A DNA stretch of 64,000 bases from Amycolatopsis australiensis (GTDB taxonomy: Bacteria; Actinomycetota; Actinomycetes; Mycobacteriales; Pseudonocardiaceae). Where the stretch lies: contig NZ_FPJG01000006.1 in the NCBI RefSeq assembly GCF_900119165.1, forward strand, positions 5,146,001 to 5,210,000, read 5' to 3'. Below the pieces are notes generated by a model, which saw nothing but the letters and a program-made list of their open reading frames with translations, did no database searches and was not told the origin of the DNA. Position 1 is the first letter of the stretch. Each line of letters opens with the position of its first letter. The translations under genes and the position numbers were made by a program. Shown here one piece after another: positions 32,675 to 39,519 of this stretch.

Positions 32675-33217
32675 TCCATCACCACGCACGGCCCCGAACC
32701 CCGCGCCCTGCCCGGCATCCGCCTGCGGCGGCCCACCATCGCCGACGCGGTGGCCATCCACCAGCTAGTCGTACGGTCGCCACCGCTCGACGTCAACTCC
32801 GTGTACGCCTACCTCCTCTGGTGCCGCGACTTCGCCGCCACCTCGGTCGTGGCCGTGCGGGGGAACCGGCTGGCCGGGTTCGTCACCGGGTACCGGCCGC
32901 CGCGGGATCCGGCCACCTACTTCGCCTGGCAGTCGGCCGTCGATCCCGCGCTCACCCGGCCCGGCCTCGCGTTCGCGATGATGACCGAGGTCGCCGACCG
33001 CGCGCGGCGGACCGGTGCCCGCTTCTTCGAGACGACCGTCAACCCCGGCAACCGGGCGGTCGTCATGCTGGTCCGGAAGCTGGCCCGGCACTACGGCGGC
33101 GCTCCGGAGGTCTCGACGCTGTTCGAGAGCGCCGACCTCGGCGGGGACCACGAGCCCGAGGTGCGGTACCGGTTCCCGCTGCCGGCCCCCGGGATTGAGA
33201 TCGACGGGACCGGGTAG
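32672..33217 (+). CDS. EctA-like L-2,4-diaminobutyrate N-acetyltransferase (GNAT)
   Basis: The 181-aa protein closely follows the EctA pattern: 'LRRPTIADAVAIHQLVVRSPPLDVNSVYAYLLWCRDFAATSVVAV', 'LAGFVTGYRPPRDPATYFAWQSAVDP', 'ARFFETTVNPGNRAVVMLVRKLARHYGG' and a terminal 'STLFESADLGGDHEPEVRYRF'. EctA acetylates the gamma-amino group of 2,4-diaminobutyrate in ectoine synthesis. No ectB or ectC is present, so here the enzyme more likely acetylates a diamino acid, free or on a carrier, for this pathway. The GTG start lies in the second 20-nt repeat with GAGGAGG upstream. The A-site motif of GNATs (Q/RxxGxG/A) is degenerate in 'ALTRPGLAFAMM'. Confidence 0.82.
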   Translation: MSITTHGPEPRALPGIRLRRPTIADAVAIHQLVVRSPPLDVNSVYAYLLWCRDFAATSVVAVRGNRLAGFVTGYRPPRDPATYFAWQSAVDPALTRPGLAFAMMTEVADRARRTGARFFETTVNPGNRAVVMLVRKLARHYGGAPEVSTLFESADLGGDHEPEVRYRFPLPAPGIEIDGTG

Positions 33218-33261
33218 CCGGTGACCGAGTGTGTCGATTCCGGTACGGGGAGGGGCGGAGC

Positions 33262-33900
33262 ATGAGCATCGGGACACTGCTGGGGTTCGCGGGGGTCGTC
33301 ATGGTGGCCTACGTCGTCCCCGGCCCCGACTGGATGGTGATCCTCCGCTATTCCGCCCGCGCCCGGCGGCGTGGGTTCCTCGCCGCGGCCGGGGTGCAGT
33401 GCGGCCTGTGCGTGCACATGGCCGCCGCCGCGCTCGGGGTGTCCACCGCGCTGCTGCACAGCCCCGTCGCATTCACCGTCCTCAAGCTCGTCGGCGCCGC
33501 CTACCTGGTGTTCCTCGGGGGCCAGGCGCTCTGGCAGTCGTGGCGGCGGCGCCACGACGACCGGCCCGCCGAACAGCCGGGCGAAGAGCCGGAAACCGAG
33601 GCCCGTCCGGCGCGGGTGTTCCGGCAGGCGTTCCTGTCCAACGTGCTCAACCCGAAGGCGGCGCTGTTCTTCGTCAGCGTCCTGCCGCAGTTCCTCGACC
33701 CCGCGGGTCCCGCCGCCGCGCAGGTCCTCGTCCTGGGGACCCTGGACATCGGCCTCGGCGTGCTCTGGTGGGCGCTGTTCGTGCTGCTCACCGCCCGGCT
33801 GTCCGGCCTGATGCGGCGCAGCGGCCCGCGCCGGGCCCTCGACCGGGTGACCGGCACCGCGCTCGTCGGCCTCGGGGTCACGCTGGTCGCCACCAGCTGA
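33262..33900 (+). CDS. LysE/RhtB-family amino acid exporter
   Basis: The 212-aa membrane protein has six predicted helices and LysE-family signatures: 'VVPGPDWMVILRYSARARRRGFLAAAGVQCGL' after TM1 and 'RQAFLSNVLNPKAALFFVSVLPQF' before TM4. A charged Glu/Arg linker sits in the middle loop (about residues 100-125). These proteins export amino acids and derivatives by proton exchange. In this cluster it may export a modified amino acid product. GGCGGAG precedes ATG 33262; an earlier GTG at 33229 adds 11 atypical residues. Confidence 0.88.
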   Translation: MSIGTLLGFAGVVMVAYVVPGPDWMVILRYSARARRRGFLAAAGVQCGLCVHMAAAALGVSTALLHSPVAFTVLKLVGAAYLVFLGGQALWQSWRRRHDDRPAEQPGEEPETEARPARVFRQAFLSNVLNPKAALFFVSVLPQFLDPAGPAAAQVLVLGTLDIGLGVLWWALFVLLTARLSGLMRRSGPRRALDRVTGTALVGLGVTLVATS

Positions 33901-33969
33901 CTGTCCGACTCCAGCGCTCGAGCCCTGGGCGCTCACTTCACGAGCCCATGTACTGAGGGGAAATCCGTC

Positions 33970-34959
33970 ATGCTCACCGAACCCATGCCGTCGGGGACCG
34001 TCCTCGTCACCGGAGGTCTCGGCTTCGTCGGCCGGACCCTGACCGCGCTCCTGCGGGAACGCGGCGAGACCGTCGTCGTCACCGACGTCGCCGCGCCCGC
34101 CGCCGTCCCGGCCGCCGACCGCGGGAGCTACCGCCAGGCCGACCTGCGCGACCCGGAACAGGCGCGCGCCGTCGTCGCCGGCGCGGACCTCGTCTACCAC
34201 CTGGCCGGCAACCCCAGCGGCACCCTGTCCGTGCGGCGCCCGTTGCTGGACTTCGGCATCAACGCCCAGGGGACCGCGAACGTGTGCGCCGCGGCCGCCG
34301 AGACCGGCGTCCGGCGCCTGGTCTACCTGTCCACGGCGATGGTCTACGGCCGGCCGCTGGTCGTGCCGATGCCCGAAACCCACCCCACCACGCCGTTCCT
34401 GCCCTACGGCGCCTCCAAGCTGGCCGGGGAGCACGTCGTGCGCAGCTTCGGCGAAACCTTCGGGCTGGAGACCGTCATCGGGCGGGCGTTCACCCTCTAC
34501 GGGCCCGGCGAGGACCCGCGCACCGCCGGTGGCGAGGTCTCCCAGTACCTGCGCTGGCACCTGAACGGGCTGCCGGTCCGCGCGGTCGGCGACGCCGACC
34601 GGAAGACCCGCGACTTCACCCACGTCCACGATCTGGTCCGCGCGCTGCGCGTGCTGGCCGCCGACGGCGTACCGGGGGAGGCCTACAACCTCGGCACCGG
34701 CGTCGAATGCAGCCTCCGCAGGCTCGCCGAAACCATCGCGGTGGCCACCGGGCGCCCGGTGGACCTGGTCGAGGACACCGGCATCTCCGAGGACACCTAC
34801 CGGCACGTCCCCGACGTCACCAAGCTGCGCGCGCTGGGCTTCACGCCGGCCACTTCGCTGAACGCGGGGATCTCGGCGCTGGCCGGCCACCTCGGCCCGG
34901 CTCCGGAACTGCCGTCGGTCCCGACGATCTTCAAGCCCGGCCAGCCCGTCGCGAGCTGA
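33970..34959 (+). CDS. NAD-dependent epimerase/dehydratase (extended SDR)
   Basis: The 329-aa protein has the extended-SDR NAD site 'VLVTGGLGFVGRTLTALLRERG', 'LVYHLAGNPSG', the catalytic Ser-Thr region 'VYLSTAMVYG' and Y146-x3-K150 in 'PYGASKLAGE', then 'GRAFTLYGPGEDPRT' and 'RDFTHVHDLVRAL'. It should epimerise, dehydrate or decarboxylate a nucleotide-linked sugar. The next gene is a DegT aminotransferase, so the pair can make an amino sugar. It starts the second half of the cluster after a 69-base gap, with GAGGGGAAA before the ATG. Confidence 0.87.
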   Translation: MLTEPMPSGTVLVTGGLGFVGRTLTALLRERGETVVVTDVAAPAAVPAADRGSYRQADLRDPEQARAVVAGADLVYHLAGNPSGTLSVRRPLLDFGINAQGTANVCAAAAETGVRRLVYLSTAMVYGRPLVVPMPETHPTTPFLPYGASKLAGEHVVRSFGETFGLETVIGRAFTLYGPGEDPRTAGGEVSQYLRWHLNGLPVRAVGDADRKTRDFTHVHDLVRALRVLAADGVPGEAYNLGTGVECSLRRLAETIAVATGRPVDLVEDTGISEDTYRHVPDVTKLRALGFTPATSLNAGISALAGHLGPAPELPSVPTIFKPGQPVAS

Positions 34960-34971
34960 AAGGAGCCGCAC

Positions 34972-36201
34972 ATGACGCACTACCGCATCCCCCAGCACGG
35001 TCAGGGCAGCGGGGTCACCGGCGACGACGTCGCCGCGGTCACCGCCGTCCTCACGTCGGGCCGCCACCTCTCCGACGGCAGCGAGGTCACCGCGTTCGAA
35101 GCCGAGTTCGCCGCCTACACCGGCGCACCGCACGCCGTGGCCGTCTCCAGCTGCACGATGGCGCTCGAGCTGGCCACCCGGATCCTCGGCCTCGGCCCCG
35201 GCGACGAGGTGATCACCACGCCGCTGACCTTCCAGGCGACCGCCGCGCCCCTGCTCGAACGCGACGTCACCGTCCGCTTCGCCGACATCGACGACCACAC
35301 GCTCTGCCTCGACCCGGCCGCCGTCGAGCGCGCGATCGGCCCCCGCACCCGCGCGGTGTTCACCACGCACTACGGCGGGCTCTGCGGCGGGATCGAGCGG
35401 CTGCGCGCGGTGACCCGCGAAGCCGGGGTCACGCTGGTGGAGGACTGCGCCCACGCCCTCGGCGCGGCCGCCGGCGGCCGCAGCGCCGGCACCTTCGGGG
35501 ACCTCGGCTGCTGGAGCTTCCACTCGCTCAAGAACATCAGCACCCTCGGCCAGGGCGGCATGATCACCACCGCCGACGCGGGCTACGCGGCCCGCCTGCG
35601 CGATCTGCGTGCCATCAACCCCGACGCGGACTTCGTCCCGCGCCCGGACGGCCCGGACGCCACCGGGCGGCCCCGGCTCGTCACCCACGAGAAGAACGCC
35701 TACACCCACGACTGCGTCCGGCTCCGCAGCGGCGGCCTCAACGCCCAGCTCGCCGAGCCGGCGGCCGCCATGGGCCGCTCCCAGCTGCGGCGCCTCGACC
35801 GGCTGGTGGCCCGGCGCCGGGCGCTCGCCGAGCGCGTCGACGCGCACCTGCGGACCGTGCCGGGGATCCGGGTCGTCGAGACCCCGCCGGGGTACCGGCA
35901 CGCCCACCACCTCCACACCTTTCTCCTCGAGGACCCGGCCGTCCCGCGCGACGCCCTCGCCCGGGAGCTGGAGCGGCGCGGCATCGAAGTGGTGCTCCGG
36001 TACTTCCCGGTCCACCTGCTGCCCGAGTGGCGCGGCCGCGCCCGGGTCACCGCGGCCGTCCCGGTCGCCGAGCGCGTCTGGTTCGGGCAGCTGGTGAACC
36101 TGCCGCTGTCGCCGCAGCTGACCGACGCCGACGCCGACTTCCTGGCCGGGTCGGTGGAAAGCGCGCTGACCGCGCTGCGCCGCGGGGCGGTGGTCTCGTG
36201 A
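34972..36201 (+). CDS. DegT/DnrJ/EryC1/StrS sugar aminotransferase
   Basis: The 409-aa PLP enzyme has 'SGRHLSDGSEVTAFEAEFAAYTGAPHAVAVSSCTMALELA', 'GPGDEVITTPLTFQATAAPLL', 'LVEDCAHALGA' (Asp to the PLP nitrogen) and the PLP Lys K187 in 'FHSLKNISTLGQGGMI'. Such enzymes aminate keto-sugars or keto-cyclitols with Glu or Gln. AAGGAG precedes the ATG, 12 bases after the SDR stop. The insertion around residues 215-250 is longer than in many sugar aminotransferases. The likely product is an aminosugar or aminocyclitol that could accept the carrier-bound acyl group. Confidence 0.9.
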   Translation: MTHYRIPQHGQGSGVTGDDVAAVTAVLTSGRHLSDGSEVTAFEAEFAAYTGAPHAVAVSSCTMALELATRILGLGPGDEVITTPLTFQATAAPLLERDVTVRFADIDDHTLCLDPAAVERAIGPRTRAVFTTHYGGLCGGIERLRAVTREAGVTLVEDCAHALGAAAGGRSAGTFGDLGCWSFHSLKNISTLGQGGMITTADAGYAARLRDLRAINPDADFVPRPDGPDATGRPRLVTHEKNAYTHDCVRLRSGGLNAQLAEPAAAMGRSQLRRLDRLVARRRALAERVDAHLRTVPGIRVVETPPGYRHAHHLHTFLLEDPAVPRDALARELERRGIEVVLRYFPVHLLPEWRGRARVTAAVPVAERVWFGQLVNLPLSPQLTDADADFLAGSVESALTALRRGAVVS

Positions 36202-37292
36202 GCGACGTCGTCCGCCGCACCCTGCGGCGCTTCCGCGACGAGCACGACGTCCCCGGCGTCGCGGTGTGCACCTTCACCGGCGCCGGCCCCGAAACCGCGG
36301 TCGCGGACGGGGTCACCAGCGCCGAGACGCAGCACGCGATGACGCCGGACACCGTGTTCCGGATCTATTCGATCGCGAAGTTCGTCACTGCCACGATGAT
36401 CGTGTCGCTCGCCGCCGACGGCGTCCTCGACCTGGACGCCCCCATCGACGGCTACGTCGGCGGACTGCGCCGGCGGACCGGGTCCGGCAGCGACGGCACC
36501 ACCCTGCGCCACCTGCTGAGCCACCGGTCCGGCCTGCTGCCGGACGCGGTGCTGCACGACGGGCTGAGCCGGGATCCCGGCGGCCTCGCCGCCGCGGTGC
36601 GCCACGACTACGCGCGCACCCCGGTGCTGGCCCGGGCCGGGGAGTTCTACGGCTACAGCAACCTGGGCGTCAGCCTGGCGGGACTCGTCGTGCAGGAGGT
36701 CACCGGCACCCCGTTCGCGGACCTGGTGCGGGACAGGGTGTTCCGGCCCCTCGGCATGACGCGCAGCACCCACGACCCGGCGGTCGCGATGACCTACCCC
36801 CTCGCCCAGCACCACCTCCCCGGCGACGGTGGCGGTTTGCGCGTCGACCACGGAGCCAAGGCCGGCACCAAGCACGAACCGTCGTCGCTGTGCTATTCGA
36901 CCGCGCTCGACATGGCGCGGCTGGGCGCGCACCACCTCCGCGCCCGCGCCGAGCTCGGCCAGATGCACCTGCCGCACGCGGACCCGCGGCTGGACATCGA
37001 CCTGCGCTACGGGCTCGGCTGCTACCTGTCGCCCGAAGTGCAGGGCATCCGCCAGGTCGGCCACGAAGGCTTCTACGGCGGGATGTGGGCCAAGCTGGTC
37101 CTCGATCCCGCGGCGGGGCGGGGCGTCGTGTGGCTGGACAACCGCGGCGAAGAGCTGCGTGAGCAGCGCTACCGCGCGATCCGCGACCTGTTCGACGGTC
37201 TCGGCCGCATCGACGCGGCCGGGCCCTCGGTCTCGCCGTCGAAAGCGAGGCGGTGCACGGCGAGTACGTCCGCATGGGCGCGCCGCCGCTGA
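36198..37292 (+). CDS. Serine hydrolase (beta-lactamase/esterase class C fold), 3' part in another frame
   Basis: The 364-aa frame has the penicillin-binding/beta-lactamase motifs: 'FRIYSIAKFVTATM' with S58-x-x-K61, Y153-S154-N155 in 'YGYSNLGVSLAGL' and 'RQVGHEGFYGG' (HxG, third motif). It may be an esterase, amidase, transesterase or self-resistance hydrolase; no signal peptide is seen, so it is probably cytoplasmic. The last 18 residues look out of frame, and a typical C-terminal domain of this family continues in the frame at 37253-37564, so the gene appears frameshifted near 37200-37250. The GTG start overlaps the aminotransferase stop. Confidence 0.83.
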   Translation: MSDVVRRTLRRFRDEHDVPGVAVCTFTGAGPETAVADGVTSAETQHAMTPDTVFRIYSIAKFVTATMIVSLAADGVLDLDAPIDGYVGGLRRRTGSGSDGTTLRHLLSHRSGLLPDAVLHDGLSRDPGGLAAAVRHDYARTPVLARAGEFYGYSNLGVSLAGLVVQEVTGTPFADLVRDRVFRPLGMTRSTHDPAVAMTYPLAQHHLPGDGGGLRVDHGAKAGTKHEPSSLCYSTALDMARLGAHHLRARAELGQMHLPHADPRLDIDLRYGLGCYLSPEVQGIRQVGHEGFYGGMWAKLVLDPAAGRGVVWLDNRGEELREQRYRAIRDLFDGLGRIDAAGPSVSPSKARRCTASTSAWARRR

Positions 37293-37564
37293 CCGTCTCC
37301 GGCCGCCCGGCGCTGGAGCTGACGACCGACGGCAGCCGGACCGTGCTGGTGCCGCACCAGCGGGCCGTGTGGCGCAGCGAAGACCGGTACGGCCCCGGCG
37401 CGCCACCGTGGGGACCGCACGCCGGAACCGACCGGATAGTGCTCGGCGCGACGGCGTGGCGCGACGGCTCGGTGCCGGTGGTGCACCTCAACGGGCTCCC
37501 GTACGTCCGGCGAGAGTGGCGGAAGCAACTGCGCTCCCGCACGATGAGCACCGGAGGAGCGTGA
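37253..37564 (+). pseudogene. Out-of-frame C-terminal domain of the serine hydrolase
   Basis: This 103-aa frame encodes 'GEYVRMGAPPLTVSGRPALELTTDG' and 'DRIVLGATAWRDGSVPVVHLNGLPYVRREW', the beta-rich domain that usually follows the beta-lactamase-fold domain in actinobacterial serine hydrolases and ends in a (Y/F)xR motif. It sits in a different frame from the catalytic part and overlaps it by 40 bases. AGCGAGG upstream of GTG 37253 would allow separate translation, so a natural two-protein arrangement, a real frameshift or an assembly error are all possible. Confidence 0.6.
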
Positions 37565-37568
37565 GCGG

Positions 37569-38906
37569 ATGCGGGAACGCGGGGCTGTCCTGCTGCTGTG
37601 CCTGGCGCAGTTCGTCGACGTCCTCGGCGTGACGATCGCGGTGGTCGGGCTGCCGGAGATCGGCCGGGGGCTGGGCGCTCCGGGCGCGGCCACGCAGTGG
37701 GTGGTCAGCGGGTACGCCCTCCTGTTCGGCGGATTCCTGATCCCCGCCGGCCGCCTCGGTGACCGTTTCGGGCACCGCCGGAGTTTCCTCGCCGGCGTGG
37801 CGGCTTTCGCCGTGGCCAGCCTGGCCGCCGGGCTCGCGCCCACCCTGCTCGTGGTGCTCCTGGCACGGGCCGCACAGGGGCTCGCGGCCGCGTTCGTGGT
37901 GCCGTCGGCGTTCGCGTTGGTGCTGGCTCTCACCGAGGAGGGCCCGGAGCGGGTGAAAGCGGTGGGCTGGTGGACCGCGACGGCGGCGGCCGGGGGCGCC
38001 GCGGGGTTCCTGTGTGGTGGCGTGCTGGTCCAGAGTCTCGGCTGGCGGGCGATGTTCCTGGTCAACGTGCCGATCTGCGTGCTGGTCCTGGCGCTCGCCC
38101 CGAGCCGCCTCGCCGGCCGTGGCGGTGACGGCGGCCGCCGCGCGCCCCTGGATCTGCCGGGAGCGGTGCTGGTCACCGGCGCGCTCCTGGCCGGGATCGC
38201 GGCGCTTTCGGGCGTGGTCCCGGTGGTGCTGGCCCCGTCGGCGCTGCTGCTGCTGGGGATGTTCGCGGTGGTGGAGCTGCGGTCGGCGAACCCGCTGCTG
38301 CCGGGCCGTCTCGTCCGTTCGGCGCGGTTCTGCTCGGCGCTGGCGGCGGCGTTCGCGCTGACGTGCGCGACGACCCCGGCGAGCGTGGTGGCAACGGCGT
38401 TCTTCCAGACGGCGCAAGGACTTCCGGCAGGGCTGACCGGGGTGCTGTTCGCGCCCTTCAGCGTGGGTGTGGTCGTCGGCAGTGCAGCGGCTTCCCGATT
38501 GCTGAGCCGGTGGGGCGCCAGGTTGTGCGCCGGCATCGGGTTCGGCATCGTGGTGGCGGCGTTGCTGGTGGGCGCGGCAGCGGTGGCGGCCGGATCGACG
38601 GCGCTGTTCACGGCGTCGTTGGCGCTGTCGGGTGCCGGACTGGGCGGGGCTTCGGTGGCGGCGACCCACGCGGGCACCGAGGTGGTCGGGGACGAGCACC
38701 GCGGGATCGCGTCGGGCTTGCTGAACACGGCTCCTCAGCTGGGGTCGGCGATCGGCACGGCGGTGATCGGGGTGGTGGCGTTGTCCAGCGACCCACCGAA
38801 GCTCCTGGCCGGGATGCTGGTGGCCGCCGGAGTGGCGGTCGCGGGCACGCTGGCGGTAGCGGGATTGCGGGACCGCGTCGCGAAGGTGACCGACGTGCGC
38901 TCCTAG
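37569..38906 (+). CDS. DHA2-type MFS multidrug exporter
   Basis: The 445-aa membrane protein has a 14-segment major-facilitator layout with 'AQFVDVLGVTIAVVGLPEIGRGLG' (motif D1 type), 'WVVSGYALLFGGFLIPAGRLGDRFGHRR' (motif A) and 'GWWTATAAAGGAAGFLCGGVLV' (motif C of antiporters). It should export a small hydrophobic compound by proton antiport. Lying directly behind the biosynthetic genes with GGAGGAG a few bases upstream, it is the likely product exporter or resistance determinant. Confidence 0.88.
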   Translation: MRERGAVLLLCLAQFVDVLGVTIAVVGLPEIGRGLGAPGAATQWVVSGYALLFGGFLIPAGRLGDRFGHRRSFLAGVAAFAVASLAAGLAPTLLVVLLARAAQGLAAAFVVPSAFALVLALTEEGPERVKAVGWWTATAAAGGAAGFLCGGVLVQSLGWRAMFLVNVPICVLVLALAPSRLAGRGGDGGRRAPLDLPGAVLVTGALLAGIAALSGVVPVVLAPSALLLLGMFAVVELRSANPLLPGRLVRSARFCSALAAAFALTCATTPASVVATAFFQTAQGLPAGLTGVLFAPFSVGVVVGSAAASRLLSRWGARLCAGIGFGIVVAALLVGAAAVAAGSTALFTASLALSGAGLGGASVAATHAGTEVVGDEHRGIASGLLNTAPQLGSAIGTAVIGVVALSSDPPKLLAGMLVAAGVAVAGTLAVAGLRDRVAKVTDVRS

Positions 38907-38929
38907 GCGATCGCCGGGGCGCGGCTTCC

Positions 38930-39078
38930 GGATCGGTTTCCGCGGTGACGCGGCCGTAGGCGTCGCGTTCGTACGGGGTGGTCGCGCCGAGCGGATCGAC
39001 TTCGCGGACCAGCTGCCGGCCGTCGTCGAAGTGGTACGTGGTCCCCGCGCCGAGCGACTTGCGGTGGGCCGTGATCCT
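38930..39078 (-). pseudogene. Fragment of an Rhs/YD-repeat gene
   Basis: Read on the minus strand, this stretch encodes 'GAGTTYHFDDGRQLVREVDP' and then 'LGATTPYERDAYGRVTAE', which is one full YD repeat (Y-x-F-D-x2-G-x-L ... DP-x-G-x-T-x-Y-x-x-D-x2-GR). No start, no flanking repeats and no toxin tip are present. It is a leftover of a large Rhs protein gene, next to a tRNA. Confidence 0.6.
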
Positions 39079-39168
39079 GTTCGGTCAAATTCGTCGGCAT
39101 CGGGAGAGGCTCGAGTCAAGGTGTCACCGAGTGCTGTGCTAGACCGGATCGACACCCACGACCACAGC

Positions 39169-39209
39169 AAAAAGCGGGCCTCCGCAGCTGTGAGCTGCGG
39201 AAACCCGCT
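39169..39209 (-). terminator. Intrinsic terminator of tRNA-Pro
   Basis: On the minus strand, just after the tRNA 3' end, AGCGGG pairs with CCCGCT and inside it CCGCAGCT pairs with AGCTGCGG around a 3-base loop; a run of T follows. The outer and inner stems are separated by 3-base internal strands. This is a strong stem-plus-U-tract terminator for the tRNA transcript. Confidence 0.8.
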
Positions 39210-39215
39210 GTCCGG

Positions 39216-39289
<74 letters not shown>

Positions 39290-39519
39290 GACCCGCACTC
39301 GCCGAGTGCGTGAGAAGTACTCTAGCGTGCCCGCCAACACGCTCTGCAAGCAGGTCCCGTCAATACCCTGACCTGCGAAAATACGCCAAACCGGCACTCA
39401 AGCATGGTTGACTGCGTGCGTCAGCGTCTGGGTGTGCGTCAGCCACCCCGGGCGCGTAAGGGGCCGCCGAAACGGTCAGCCCGCCGAACGGAACCCGTTC
39501 AGCGGGCCGAACCCGAACG

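Noticed and set aside
32672..33217. An ectoine biosynthesis locus
   Set aside because: Only the EctA-like gene is present; the diaminobutyrate aminotransferase (EctB) and ectoine synthase (EctC) are absent, and the DegT gene nearby is of the sugar type.
22557..37564. A butirosin or other 2-deoxystreptamine aminoglycoside cluster
   Set aside because: There is no 2-deoxy-scyllo-inosose synthase, no paromamine enzymes, no BtrG-like cyclotransferase and no aminoglycoside-type resistance gene; only the side-chain logic is shared.
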